Shown: positions 1 to 12,290, counted from the stretch's first letter. The stretch is DNA of 64,000 bases from Glandiceps talaboti (GCF_964340395.1 NC_135553.1:28813449-28877448), one strand, 5' to 3'. Program-made: numbers and translations. Notes: generated by a model not told the origin, from the letters alone.

Positions 1-820
1 TTTAATATAGCTAGTTCAGTATAATCGCTTGTACCTTGTAGAAGGTAATGGGAAGTTGTTTCAGGTACTATGTTTATGTACTAGTAGCTCTTCCACCTCC
101 CCTAATAACAGTCCCTGGTGGATGCTCTTAGGCTACTTCACTCCCAAAAGATACCCTCAGGGTCCAGCCCTATTTAAATGAAGTTGGGGGGGGGGGGGGG
201 TGTGTTGTATGAACGGTTTCCAGTGCCCCTCTAGAAACCGTCCTATAGAGATAATGGAGCAATCCATTAGGACGCCCAACGGAGGAGGACTCCAACTGGT
301 ATATAAGCGTATCACCGTGGAAATCCCGTAGGACGAAAGATTGAAAGCGTATGTGTAACCACAGCAGAATTAATATATTCCCAGCTACACATACGCAGCC
401 ACACATAGACGAAGTTGTTTCGCCTGACGATAGTCAGACCAGGTAAGACAAACTCACTTCGGCTACGATTACAACACTACAAGTGATCTAATTTGATGTG
501 TATTACTAAGAATTCAAGTGTATTTTGTTCATCATGCGTAAAGTAAGTTCAGTTTATGGGAATATCAGTCAGTGAGTCCCGGGGCAGGGGTTAAAAATCA
601 CGGTGGTCCGATCCGATGACCAAATATCTCACTCAGTTCTCGGCCAGACTACATCAGCAGTACACACATTCTACGGGCCATAGGCAAAGTACGCGAAATT
701 CGTTATCATGTTGATAACTGTAAATTGGAACATAATATATACTTATTGTGAAAGAATGACTACTCCGCATTGGTTATATGATAGAATTACAGTCATAAAT
801 TCTCTGTTTTGGACTTGATT
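1..820. other. No gene recognised; non-coding with a 15-base G tract
   Basis: No open frame with recognisable protein similarity was seen. The only distinct feature is an uninterrupted run of 15 G at 186-200. The stretch lies 3' of the last recognised GMPPA exon. I did not find the missing C-terminal coding exon here. Confidence 0.5.
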
Positions 821-1779
821 TACGATATAATTTTATTGCGCAATGACGTATTTTAGCATTCATAATTGCAAATTCGTCATACGAAACACAGAGCTTCTAA
901 CAAATATTTATTTAAAAATTCCCTTTTCCTTTCACTTAAGTAAAATCCAGATAAATTGTACAAGTTTTTACTGAAAGGAATGTGTTTTTATTTTATTTTA
1001 CTGAATCATTTATGAGTTTACATTTCAAATCCAACGACGTGAAACAACTGAATGGTTATTGGGCTGTTTTGCATTTGCCATTCGCCATTTTTTTTCTAGT
1101 TCTCAGTTTCTTTGCGACCCGAAATTGGGCAGATTGGAATTCATTGTTATATGTCAGTTTGTTTGGAACAGGAAAGGTAACACATTGAAGTGTTCGGAGT
1201 TCATTGTTAGTTTATTTGGGGCAGCAAATGTAAGACTGGGCTAATGGGAGTTTGTTCATGGCATAGTTTATTTTGAACAGGAGAGTTTACACATTGGGCT
1301 GATGCAGAGTTTATTCTTTTGTCATAGTTTATTTTTCTGACAAAAATTTCATTTTAAAGCTGGACACATTTTTTATACTGTTGATGTTTTGCAGCTCAAC
1401 AGATTTATTTTTAAATAACGGTGTCATTTGTAATATGAATTACTTGGTTCGATTATACTGTTTGCGTGTTTGAGATTTGGGATGAAACAAAGCATGATCA
1501 TGATGATGATGATGATGATAGCCAAGAGTGTGTTTATACAATGATGAATGTGATTGATCCTGTTCTTTTACTTCAAAAAGATACATAAATAAAAAAATAA
1601 AAACATGTTTTGTGGATAAATAAAAAACCAAGACTGCATTGATCTCTGATCCAGCTCTTTCAGCATTACGATATAATTTTATTGCGCAATGATGTATTTT
1701 ATCATTCATAATCGCAAATTCGTCATATTAAACACAGAGCTTCTAACAAATATTTATTTAAAAATTCCCTTTTCCTTTT
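821..1779. repeat. 113-bp direct repeat pair flanking 730 bp
   Basis: The segments 821-933 and 1667-1779 are near-identical direct repeats of equal length. Both start tacgatataa and end aaaaattcccttttccttt. The interval between them holds degenerate AT-rich units (ttcattgtta...gtttatttg...ggaacagg, about 1110-1330) and a short (ATG/CAT)n tract near 1498-1520. The right copy ends exactly where the truncated LINE at 1781 begins. The pair could be terminal repeats of a small LTR-like element or a segmental duplication. No coding capacity was recognised between them. Confidence 0.6.
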
Positions 1780-1780
1780 A

Positions 1781-2883
1781 CGGCGATGCTTGTTCATGTT
1801 GTGTGCCCTCATCGACTTTCAGATACGATTTTGGTTCCCATTGTCAAAGATAAGAATGGTAATATTACTGACAACAATGATTATCATCCGATTGCTCTTT
1901 CTACTGTAACTTGAAAGCTCCTTGAATTAGTCTTGCTGAAACATATTGAATCTTATCTAGGGTCAATTCACCATCAGTTTGGATTCAAATCAGGTCACTC
2001 GACTGATATGTGTGTTTTTGTGTTAAAGGAAACTGTCAATTATTACAGAAATCACGGAAGTAATGTATTCGTTACTTTTATGGATGCATCTAAAGCATTT
2101 GACAGAGTCAACCATTGGACCCTCTTTAAAAAGCTGATTCAACGTAATGTCCCTGTGTTTTTTGTTAGATTTCTTGTTACTTGGTATAGGACACAACACA
2201 TCATTATTCGATGGGGTGCACATACTTCTGGTGGCTTTTCAGTCACTAATGGTGTAAAACAGGGTGGGATTTTATCCCCAAAGCTTTTTAATGTTTACGT
2301 TGATTATTTAAGTGTTCTGTTGTGTAACTCGAAAACAGGTTGTAATATTGGAGGTATTTCCATAAATCATTTAATGTACGCAGATGATATTTGTCTTATA
2401 AGTCCTTCTGCCAAGGGAACACAGAAACTGATTAATATATGCAGTACCTATGGTGAGACTCATGACATTTTATTTAACAGCAAGAAGACCAATTGTATGT
2501 GTGTTACTCTAGCTCAAACTAAGATTCGTTGTATTCCTTCAATATACTTTAATGGAGTTAGACTAGGGGTTGTTGCTAAGAAAAAACATCTGGGTTTCTT
2601 TTTGACTAATAACTTTCGAGACGATGATGACATTGAACGGCAGATCAGATCTTTTTATATATCTGCTAATATGCTTATGAGAAAATTCTCAAAATGCACC
2701 TTTAATGTGTAGTGTATTTTGTTTAAGGCATTTTGCTACCAATTGTATGGAGGGCCACTATGGCTCAATCATACGGAAAGGATAATGAGAAAATTGAAAG
2801 TTGCATATAACAATGCTGCACGGCTATTGTTAGGTTATGATAAACGATGGTAGTGCAAGCTCTATGTTTGTATTGAATAGGAT
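1781..2883 (+). pseudogene. LINE reverse transcriptase fragment A, first part (split by LINE B)
   Basis: This is a 5'-truncated non-LTR retrotransposon encoding the reverse transcriptase region. Visible RT motifs in order are ILVPIVKDKNG (near 1830), FGFKSGHSTD, FMDASKAFDRVNH (near 2080), NGVKQGGILSP (near 2255) and the catalytic MYADDICL (near 2375). The longest open piece is 1933-2712. Premature stops at about 1910 and 2710, and a frameshift near 2850, show it is dead. The reading frame resumes at 6060 after a 3.2-kb insertion. The clade is probably in the CR1/L2 group, but I cannot be sure. Confidence 0.85.
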
Positions 2884-5800
2884 AATAATATAGTTTATTG
2901 TATTCAAAGGCCTCCGGCCCATATACAAATTATCGTTTCAGCACAAAATATTATATTACATCACATGGTTGCAAATCAAAATAAAATCTCTCTTCTTAAA
3001 CGCCAATTGAATAAATTTACAAAGTTTGTACAGAACATCTGTGTCCCTAGTCCTCATAATTCATTGAAATTTAATAATGGTTGGTTCTGACTGGTATTCG
3101 AGTGGAAGGTATTCCTTCCTAAGAACGTCATATTGTGAACACACTAAGAGAAAATGAAATTCATCCTCTACTTCACTCGAGTTACATATCTTACAGACTC
3201 TGAGGTGTGGGTCAATATCATGATGTCTTCCCTCCTCGATTGCCAATGAGGTTGATGAGCAGCGAAAACGGGCAAATGCCTGAATACATGTTCTGTTGCA
3301 GTTCAAAGTTAGATATTTTTCTGGTTCGAGTATATTTTTGAAAGTTATATATGTGCGCAGTTTTGGTTTCTGAGACAGACTGGTACACCATTGTTGTTTA
3401 CAGATATCTGACACACGAGTGGTAAACTCATTTATAAACTTAAAGCTTGTCGCCGACCTCTTGGGCTAGCCAAACATAACCAAAGCCATAAGAAAATAGC
3501 GTGTTCTTTATGGACGTAGCCCAAGTGTGTCTGCCTAACGCGTCTAGTTTATACAGCATCATGTAAGCTTGTTTTGGCAGCCTGTCATCTGGCATTTCAA
3601 TTAATTTCAGCCAGTAGTCTATGCATCGCTTTAGAGTATGAAAGTACACAGGTAGTCGGCCACATTCGCCCAAAACTGTTTCATTAGAAGTATTATAGGA
3701 GACACCAAGGAAAGTTATACACCACTTTCTTTGGACCTTTTCAATGGCATCATAATATTGGTGGCCCCAGACCTCTGCGCCATAACATAAAATTGATAGT
3801 ATCATGGTATCGAAGACCCTGAAATGACAGTTGTATGGCAAATTGCCGATACGATACGATGCGACAGAAATAATTTTCATAGCTTTACTTGCCTGGTCTG
3901 CTAAATTCGAAATGGCTTTAGAGAAAGAATTTCTGCACGATAAAAGGAGACTCAAGTATTTATAGTATGAAACTACTTCTATCTTGGACCCCCCGAAATA
4001 CCAGTTTTCAAATTGTGATCTATGCCCTCCTTTCCGGAAGATAACTGCTTTGGTTTTTTCTAAGTTAATATCCATGTGCCATTTAGTGCAAAATTGAAAT
4101 AATATATCAATAAGCTTCTGTAAATTTCCAGCTGAGTCTGCAAACAGAACAATGTCATCAGCATAAAGAAGACAGAAAATGTTGTAAAATTCTTGCGTCA
4201 GCTGTATACCCATTTGACCTGACTTTAAAAGCATAGAGTTAAGCTCTTCAATGAAAAAAGAAAATAATAGTGGGCTTAGAATACAGCCTTGCCGTACACC
4301 ATTTGGACACTCAAAATACGAGGATAAGTTGTGTCCTGATTTAACACACATTTTTACACTACCATACATGGAGTGTAAAATCTTGTACATTTTACCTCTA
4401 ACTCCTATTGATTGAAGTTTATACAATAACAATGTATGGTTGACACGGTCGAATGCTTTGGAGAAGTCAATAAAAAGACAATAGAAATTACCACATCTCA
4501 CACTTAGATATTTCTGTATAGTAGCATATAATACAAAGATGTTGTCAACAGTGCGAAAACCAGCTTGACAGTCAGTTATAATTTTGTGTGACTCAGACCA
4601 ACTGGTCAATCTTTTGTTGAGAATAGACGTGAAAACTTTACCCAATACATTTAGGAGGGAAATTCCTCTATAGTTATTTACGTCAGACCTTGATCCTTTC
4701 TTAAAGAGAGGTATGATAATGTCACCTCCCCATTCAGAAGGAAAGTTACCTGAATTAAAAATGTTATTAAACAGTTCGACTAAAAGTGGCACAATTACAT
4801 TTGCAGAGAACTGATAGAATTCTCCTGGGATTCCATCGGGGCCAGGTGTTTTCCCGTGCTTTAAGTTGTGAAGGCTTTGTAAAATCTCTTCTTCGGTGAT
4901 CGGATTATCCAACAAATTGTCACAGTCCGGGGAAGATTCGTCGCTCGGTTGATACGAGTCAATTACATCTCTCACAGAGCTAATAAAATCAGGTTCGTTT
5001 GTATCATCTTTGTCGCGAGACTTGTGACACTCTGTGTACAACTTACTAAAATAGTCGTACCACTCCTCGATGCTTAAATCATTTGGTGAGTTGATTTTTC
5101 CACGTATAACTGTCTTCAGAATATCGCAGAATTCATTGCAGCCATTCGAAGACGCTTCCGCTAACTTGGATCTGATATTGTTCTGATATTCTCGCTTATT
5201 GTCTCTGCACGTTTGTTTAAAAATTCGTTTCGAAGTTTTGTATTCTTCCAAAGAGTCTGTGGTGCCATTTTTCCTAAAGACATTCAATTTGACGTACATT
5301 GTTCGTTTCGCAGACTTGCAAAGCTTTCCAAACCAGGGTGGTTGATTGTCTACTGTACGACTATTACTATTACATTTACTAATGACTCCTGCTGATATAA
5401 GAGCTTCATTTAAATTTGAAATAGCAAGATCCGCATTTGGGAGCGATGTACTAGCCTTTTAATAAATACTTTGAACCTTGTGGGACATCAAGTTTGTTTG
5501 AAATAATTGTTTTTGTGTATCTACCCAGCGATAACGTGTGAACCTTTCCTTGTTTAAATGACTGTTTACTGCCCCGATGTGTGGATTTGCACCTGACACT
5601 GACGCTTTAACATGACAAATGAGTGGAAAGTGATCGGAATCAGTTTTGGGCATAACATTAAAATAGTTTATGTTGTTAAATAATTCATAAGACGTCAAAA
5701 AATAATCAACAACACTGGCACCATTTGCAGTCACACATGTTACATTGCCAACTTTGTCATCTGACAGCCTGCCATTTACAATATGCAGACCGAAATTTTT

Positions 5801-6047
5801 GCATATGGTTAGCAGTGTTTTACCTGGTTCGTTGACAATGGGATCTTTTGAATTTCGAGTAACATTGAAATGGTCAGAGCTATAGACATCGCAGTCGAAA
5901 GGAAGGTATTTATCAGAGTCATCAAAAATAAAATCAGAATCTCTGCCAACCCGAGCATTAAAATCGCCCGAGAGAATGAAATACGACTCAGGGTAAAGGC
6001 TCTGTAATTCTACAAGATAATTTCCTATGGACTCGATTGAATAGGAT
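2884..6047 (-). mobile_element. 5'-truncated LINE B inserted into LINE A
   Basis: This is a minus-strand non-LTR retrotransposon copy whose 3' end is at about 2884, ending in an ATAATA-rich tail. It is inserted into the plus-strand LINE A. The flanking word attgaataggat occurs at 2872-2883 on the left and twice at 6036-6059 on the right, which is the target-site duplication. Removing 2884-6059 lets the LINE A reading frame run across the join. The 5' end is truncated inside the endonuclease domain. Confidence 0.85.
3061..6040 (-). pseudogene. LINE B polyprotein: AP endonuclease, RT, C-terminal CCHC-like motif
   Basis: The piece at 5440-6040 encodes the C-terminal half of an apurinic-type endonuclease, including GDFNARVGRDSD and the TDSDHFPL motif; a break in frame occurs near 5735. 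The 619-residue open frame 5299-3440 is the reverse transcriptase. It contains KTPGPDGIPGEF, FIDFSKAFDRVNH, NGVRQGCILSP and the catalytic LLYADDIVLF. After a frameshift at about 3440, the frame 3414-3061 holds a C-terminal cysteine-histidine motif (CKIC...HFLLVC). Frameshifts and the 5' truncation make it non-functional, but the long open RT frame suggests a fairly young insertion. The clade is uncertain; I or Nimb-like is possible. Confidence 0.85.
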
Positions 6048-6320
6048 ATTGAATAGGATGTATACGTTTGATGCCCTGATGAGAAAGCAAGTGTTTAGTT
6101 TGAGAAGACGACTCTCAGTAAGTTGTAACAGCATAGTTAGATGTACATGTGATTTACTGTATTTCAGATCCCATATGGTGGAATTATGGGACAAGTTACT
6201 TTTTGTTTAAGTTATATGTTAAGATTCTTATATTTAAGAACATCAGTCATGTAGCTTTTCTGTAACATATATTTATATGGACGTTGTTGTTGTCCGAATG
6301 AAAGACTATAATAATAATAA
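6048..6320 (+). pseudogene. LINE A, C-terminal part and 3' end
   Basis: This continues the LINE A frame after the LINE B insertion: MYTFDALMRKQVFSLRRR, then MVELWDKLLFV and a stop at about 6210. A 3' tail ending in ATAATAATAATAAT follows near 6310. It is not an independent gene. Confidence 0.75.
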
Positions 6321-6664
6321 TTAGTCAGTAAATAATTTGACACAGTTCTTTTTGATACAGAGTTCCCAGTATAATCTGTCATTGAAAAACGGTGATGACT
6401 TAAGGTGGCCATCACATTCCATTCACTACCAGTCAAGAAAATTTACTACACATCTATTACTTTAACCAGCTGTTTTCAATCTCAGGTTTTAGTTTTAACA
6501 ACTACACATCCACCTCCAGCAACCTTCAAAAGTAGTACCAGTAGACAAGCATCTGTTGAGATTATTACAAAACAGTTCCTTATCAGTAGTTTTTAATCCC
6601 TTCAAATATTTGAATTTGATTAATCTCTTGATAACAATATGAGGAAGTGAGGTCCAACCTTTTA
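6321..6664. other. No gene seen
   Basis: Short intergenic stretch between the LINE A tail and the inverted-repeat element at 6665. Nothing recognised. Confidence 0.4.
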
Positions 6665-8448
6665 AAGTGTACATGCAAAGGTACATACTTTTTTTCGTAA
6701 TTATATTTATTTTGCCATAAAAATAAATGAAATTGCATTCATACCTCTAAATATTGCGCGCATTGGCAAGAAAGTCGCAAAAATACTTGCCCCCTTAATC
6801 CCCTGTGCTTCGACTAACTTCGGCACCGCAACCAACCTTCTAAGCCTTTGTGTAATGTTTACTTATGAATTACTAATTACGCTTGCCATATAGTATTATC
6901 TGTAACTGTACATAGTGGTGTACCAGTTTAGTCTTCCGACAACAATGGTTCCTTGGTGTTTTGTCGGCAGCACCCGCAGTGAAACATCACCCTACACACA
7001 TTTCCGAGTGATATAACTGAGTAGGTAATAATGGGTGAAGGCAGTTGAAATCACGTAAAAACTGGACAGTGATGCCATACAGTGAAAGTCGGTAAATGTT
7101 ACCGGGCCGGGGTTCTCCACGCCACCGGTGTAGCCATGATCAAAGCGAAAAAAGCAAGACAAATAAAATAATTTGAAATGATGTTTTCAAGAAAGCAAGT
7201 TAGCTTCATAAAATATTTTCATTACGATAGCATTTGTTTTTAAACAATGCGTAGTCCGATTGTATGTTTTGATTTCCATGTTGCTGGGAGTCGATCGTTT
7301 TCATTGTGATACATCACATACATCGTCGGAATCATATCAAAGTAAAAAGACGCAACGCTCATTATAATGTTGCTATTTTTGTTTCCATTGTTTTGTCTAC
7401 ATGAACAATTACTGTGTCATGCCAATCACATGTCAAAAGTGGATGGACACAGCAAAGTACAGTCAGCACTAAGCTTCACGCTCCCAGGTCAAATAACTTC
7501 CACAACGTAAGACATGTCTATCCATAAAAAACTCAAACAAAAATGGTCGGAGACAATACACCACAGTACGGCCGGCTTCAGTGAACATGGGCCGTGTTTT
7601 GAAAGAAGATGAAACCACTTCATGTCACTGTGTGGATGGTAATGAACGCAGTAAAAAATGAAATAAAGTACGTGTACACATAGCTTTCAAGAGGGACGGT
7701 TATCCAACAAAACGTTCTGCTCTAACGAATTTGTGGGTCTACTTTCGCGAAGATTTTGAATGGTCATAGATTGAATGTACTGTTACAACACGCTACATTT
7801 GAACAACTTGAGAGAATATTATAGGGAACTCTTGAAGCCATTCTCATTCTCTGTATGTTTGATGGGTATGGAAATATTACATAATTTTCGTTTCGATTAC
7901 ATTGTCTGCAGGAGCTGTTTTCCACCCATTGAATAGTTATGTCAACAAAGGACGCTGATAACAGCATCCACTTTATGTAAACAACACGGCTTCACTAGGA
8001 CATACTCATTCACTGCCAGAGGAACTATCGTTACTGCTAGCGGTCGGTTCGAATGAATTTGGCTAAATCACACCATCAGATGTTAATGCTGGAGTGTATT
8101 GCTCTACGCTTGAGGAATCTGATCAATATTCAACGTCGGGTTCTGGCGAAAACGGGTTTTGAAGTTGACCTTCTGGTTTGACCATAATGGCTTTGCATGT
8201 AAAGATACACTGACGAATGCGTTTGTGTTCCCGAAGTGACGTCATAAAGTTCCAAATCCTGTCCTATCCATATGCAAATGAGAGGTACTTACCTGAAGGT
8301 GCTCTGTGGCTGAGCCAAGAGTGCCTCATTTTTCGCGCAATTTCTCGTGTTAGAATTATATTGTACTATTACAAACCCGATTGCCTTTATTTTTATGGCA
8401 AAATAAACATAATTACGAAAAAAAGTATGTACCTTTGCATGTACACTT
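6665..8448. mobile_element. Non-autonomous TA-flanked DNA element, copy 1
   Basis: The ends are inverted repeats of about 65 bp. The left end starts aagtgtacatgcaaaggtac; the right end is its reverse complement and stops at 8448. TA dinucleotides flank both sides (6663-6664 and 8449-8450). A second copy at 45747-48083 uses exactly the same ends and also has TA on both sides, which fixes the boundaries. No transposase is encoded. The TA duplication suggests the Tc1/mariner superfamily. Compared with copy 2 it lacks about 37 bp near 6837. Confidence 0.85.
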
Positions 8449-8499
8449 TAAAAGGGCTTTCCCCTGTCATGCCTATCAGATGATGTTGTTATTTAATCA

Positions 8500-9212
8500 A
8501 AATATACTGCCATTTGGTTGTTGCTAAGGGTGTGGTCATGGTTACTTGGGTCAATTGTTTCAAAATCTTTTGAAAATCTGCAAAATAACACTTCCTGAAA
8601 TATCTTACCCAGTTTCAGTCTCACTGACCAAGTACTTTTTGAGATAGAAGTTTTTGACCAAAATTCACATTTTTACACTGATGCAATCATTTTTATTTGA
8701 ACAATTTCCCAACTAGACAACAGAAGTAACATGACTACCAAATATCAAAGCAATCAGTCCAGCAGTTTTTGACATTAAGTTTTTGACATTAAGTTGTTTA
8801 CACACACACACACACCCATCCACAGACAGACAGACAGACAGACACTTTGCCATGCCTATAGCACTACTGAACCTTATCAGAACCTTTATCACTGATGAGA
8901 TCATAATATGATTAATATTTCTTAATCTATACACCTGTAAGAATGTCCTCAATAAATTTCAGACCAATCTGCCCAGTAGTTTTTGAGTTTAAATTTTTTG
9001 ACCAAAAATCACATTTTTTTACCCAAATCACACACCGATGGCAAGATAATTTTGATTTGAACAATTTTCCAACTAGACATCCAAGGTAATACACCCACCA
9101 AATATCATGGCAATCAGTCAAGCTGTTTTTTGACTTTAAGTTGTTTACACACACACACACACACACACACTTTGCCATGCCTATAGCAATACTGAACCTT
9201 GAGTTCAGTTGT
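8500..9212. repeat. Dispersed repeat with internal tandem units and CA/CAGA microsatellites
   Basis: One of four relatives in the window (also 12407-13182, 25365-25985 and 36946-37210). It begins with the motif ttggttgttgctaagggtgt and contains diverged internal units of the form ccaccaaatatcaaagcaatcagtccagcag...tttttga. (CA)n/(CAGA)n tracts lie at about 8802-8845 and 9148-9170, and it ends near tatagcaatactgaacc. It is non-coding. Confidence 0.7.
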
Positions 9213-9627
9213 GGTAAAAAATAACATAATTATATTATTATGTACCACTCATAAATTGTGCTATACAACACATTGTTGGAATCAAATGAAATTTCTACAC
9301 GCAGAGTCAAAATCTTCTCCTTTTTAAAGCAAATCCCAAATTTTTGCTGACATCTCGTCAGCATTGTCAAGCTACAATGTTATCACCATGTCTCTGAAGA
9401 GACACTTTTAAATGAACTGGAGTGACCATACACCTAGGATCATGAAGCCCCTGAAGATGCTGATGAGACGTCATAAAAAATTTGGAAATTCATTCCCAAA
9501 ATTGTTTGACTCTATGAGTAGATATTTTTCAGTTGAAAGTATGAACCTAGAGTCAATGAACTTTCATTCTGGAACATTTTTGGAAGCATTTGCATTCCTT
9601 GTACCACAGTTCTCATCAGACAAATTG
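9213..9627. other. No gene seen
   Basis: A short open frame at 9412-9651 shows no recognisable motif and runs into the minisatellite. I do not support it as a gene. Confidence 0.4.
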
Positions 9628-9990
9628 TGTATGTCACACATGTATATTTGAATCATGGTAGAAACTGTGTATGTTACACATGTATATTTGAATCATGGTA
9701 GAAATTGTGTATGTTACACATGTATATCATGGTAGAAATTGTGTATGTCACACATGTATATTTGAATCATGGTAGAAACTGTGTATGTTACACAAAATGT
9801 CATGTATATTTGAATCATGGTAGAAATTGTGTATGTTACACATGTATATTTGAATCATGATAGAAATTGTATGTTACACATGTATATTTGAATCATGATA
9901 GAAATTGTATGTTACACATGTATATTTGAATCATGGTAGAAATTGTATGTTACACATGTATATTTGAATCATGGTAGAAATTGTGTATAA
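9628..9990. repeat. Minisatellite, about 40-bp unit, about nine copies
   Basis: Units contain cacatgtatatttgaatcat followed by ggtagaaattgtgtatgtta, with small deletions (for example at 9720 and 9870). It lies about 280 bp beyond the donor of the last visible GMPPA exon. No splice-site similarity to that exon was found. Confidence 0.85.
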
Positions 9991-10266
9991 TGTCATGTGT
10001 AATGAGTTGGCACATTTTTAAGTGTTGTCTACTCACATAATTGCATATTAATCAGTTTTGGGGATATCTGGTGAAACCATATATCATTCTGTATGTATCG
10101 GTATATATATATATTTACTGTGTATATGACTATCTAAAAAAAAGCATTCCTGGCTGAAAATGATAAATGTCAAATTTAAATGACTGTATATTTTGGAATT
10201 ACCAATAAATAAATAAAACATACTTAACACATGAATCGATCAAGTCAAAACCTTATCTGTACTTAC

Positions 10267-10438
10267 CTAGAATGGTGATTGATGGGTTTAAACGACCATC
10301 ATTCTTGAACAGGGTATCACCTTCGATCTTAGTGAATGGGGCATTAGGATTAGGGTCACATGGGGTACCTTCTACCCTAGACCATGTACCCACTGAGCTA
10401 TTCCATCCCACAATGCTATTCAGCACACAGCAGTGATC
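10267..10438 (-). CDS. GMPPA: GMPPA internal exon (C-terminal beta-helix part)
   Basis: 172-bp exon bounded by an acceptor (ttacag, 10439-10444) and a GTAAGT donor (10266-10261). It encodes [19 protein letters not shown]...[12 protein letters not shown]...LNPSITIL, which matches the left-handed beta-helix tail of mannose-1-phosphate guanylyltransferase alpha. It begins in phase 0, agreeing with the previous exon end, and ends with one extra base. The exon for the final 30 or so residues (family ending in SF-NQIIL) was not found in the 10 kb beyond it and may lie outside the window. The similarity and the splice agreement make the call firm. Confidence 0.93.
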
Positions 10439-11234
10439 CTGTAACCAATATGTATAACAGACTGAGAGTGTGTGATCTATGGAAGTATTCTCTGTGGTCA
10501 TGTCACTTTGTGATGTCATCATGATAAACAGTATACCATCTACCATCTATCTCAGCATGAACAAGACTGACAGTTTGCAGTAAAAAATCCTCAGCTTTTT
10601 AAATCAAGTGATGTATATTGGCTAAATTACTGACGACTATTTGCCCTTTGACATCTGCAATTGCTATAAGAATCATTTTCATGAGTATAGCCCATGTGGA
10701 TATCGTCTATGCCATTTCTTGTCAATTTGTAAGTGAAATATTGGTAAGTGTCTGTATGGGTAAAATCCGATGCTCTTCATGTCAATATGTTCTAAGACAT
10801 CTATAAACAATTATAGTTTTGGTTGATCCAGCACAAAATTTACTGTTGCTAAAATTTGGAATTCAATTCCTTCATACATAAAATAATACCTATTGTCAGA
10901 GTAAGTTTAAAACAGACTTTAAGAAGTACCTCTATTAAAGAGATGCTCTTTTTATTTAATATTTTTTTATTGTTTATCATCACACATTACATATGTTCTG
11001 TATCCTGGTCATTATTACTTGTAAGTTTCTCTTGCTGTCAATTTTTATATGTTATCTAATTTTCTTCATTGAGTGAGGTCAAAATTTGATAAGTTGCTCT
11101 GTCAACTATTTTTGCTCTCTCATTTCCATGTCTACTCAAATATATTTAGCTGTTTAGTCATTTTATAGTTTCAGTTGTATAATTTTTAATCTAGTGGAAA
11201 TAATTTATTATTATGTAAACAGAAATTGGCATAC
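10439..11234 (-). other. GMPPA intron (796 bp)
   Basis: AT-rich intron with GTATGC donor and TTACAG acceptor. Short open frames inside (for example 10618-10806 and 10856-11059) show no domain and are not supported. Confidence 0.8.
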
Positions 11235-11327
11235 CTCTAGTCTAGCAGCTTGTAGGACTATGGATTCACGGACTCTCACACCAGGACCAACATGAACATT
11301 AACACCAATGGTAACATTTGGACCAAG
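11235..11327 (-). CDS. GMPPA: GMPPA internal exon (beta-helix hexapeptide repeats)
   Basis: 93-bp exon, exactly 31 codons, from acceptor ttttattcctag to donor GTATGC. It encodes LGPNVTIGVNVHVGPGVRVR followed by ESIVLQAARLE. These are hexapeptide-type repeats of the left-handed beta-helix that follows the nucleotidyltransferase domain in GMPPA. Both boundaries are phase 0. It joins in frame to the exon ending NVDSSAT at 32068, across a 20.7-kb intron. Confidence 0.93.
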
Positions 11328-11670
11328 CTAGGAATAAAATAAAATTAAAAAAATGTATGTACTAATGTACTGAATTACCATGAATGGCAGTTTCCTTTTG
11401 AATTCTCTAACATGGGGTTTACTGTGTATGACAGATTGGCAATGTAGCAATTTCTGATATGTTATTTGGAAAGAATATTGGGAGACAACATCATAAAAAC
11501 ACACATACACATACTGAAACCATACAAACACAATATATATACCAACATATGCTAGCTCATCTATTGTCCCTTACAGAAATGCATGTAGCCTATAGGATCC
11601 TTTATAATATACCTAGTGATAATGCTGTGCCATGATTCGCTAGAATCAGTCACGTGATAGGAAAATAGAA
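11328..11670 (-). other. GMPPA intron sequence, no gene
   Basis: Start (acceptor side) of the 20.7-kb intron. No coding or repeat feature recognised apart from AT-rich sequence. Confidence 0.6.
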
Positions 11671-11694
11671 TGACTATTTCCCTAGGGAAATAGT
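11671..11694. repeat. Perfect 24-bp palindrome
   Basis: gactatttccctag...gggaaatagtc reads the same on both strands. It lies about 110 bp before a much longer palindrome. Confidence 0.85.
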
Positions 11695-11801
11695 CCCATC
11701 AACTTTTACATGGTCACGTGACCACCGCGCGTTCACAGCAGGTCAAAATGGCAGCTTCTGACGATGTCGTCTGCCACCGCGAGTTCACAGGTATATTATA
11801 A

Positions 11802-11968
11802 AACACATCTTGCCTGGCCTATATTCGGGCTATAGCACCCGTTCATTACCCCCTCGTGACTGTGAGTTACCAGAATCACATGCTATTTAGCATGTGATTC
11901 TGGTAACTCACAGTCCCTCGGGTGTAATAAACGGGTGCTATGGCCCTCATGGCCAGGCAATATGTGTT
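11802..11968. repeat. Long palindrome, about 82-bp arms, almost no loop
   Basis: The left arm starts aacacatcttgcctggcc and the right arm ends ggccaggcaatatgtgtt. The centre is tgctatttagca at 11881-11892. A few mismatches (atattcggg versus cctcat) show it is not a simple sequencing fold-back. It would form a strong hairpin and may be a foldback or MITE-type element. Confidence 0.85.
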
Positions 11969-11969
11969 C

Positions 11970-12290
11970 AATATAAACCTATAGGCGAGTTGGCCTACAG
12001 ACATTTGTGCCTATAGAAACCTACAGGATCCTAAAGGCAGTTTGGCCTATAAACACTCATGCCTATGGAAACCTTTAGAAACCTATAGGTGAGTTGGCCT
12101 ATAGACATTCATGCCTACAGAAACCTACAGAAACCTATAGGCGAGTTGAGCAAGAGATGTTCATGCCTATAGAAACCAATAGGATCCTATAGGCGGTTTG
12201 GCATATATACATTCATGCTTATAGAAACCTATAGGTGAGTTGGCTTATAGACAATTCATGCCTATAGAAACGTATAGGCGAGTTGACAGG
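11970..12290. repeat. Minisatellite, about 43-bp unit, about seven copies
   Basis: Units contain cctatagaaacctataggcg, agttggcctatagacattca and tgc. The word cctatagg is itself palindromic. No coding capacity. Confidence 0.85.

Noticed and set aside
6665-8448. Open frames inside the TA-flanked element as a transposase
   Set aside because: All are below about 90 codons and contain no DDE or DDD motif context.
1-10260. Missing C-terminal exon of GMPPA
   Set aside because: I looked on the minus strand for a frame ending in the family's SF-NQIIL-type tail and found none; it may lie outside the window.
10856-11059. Hydrophobic 67-residue open frame
   Set aside because: AT-rich intron sequence; no start context, no homology and no neighbour support.
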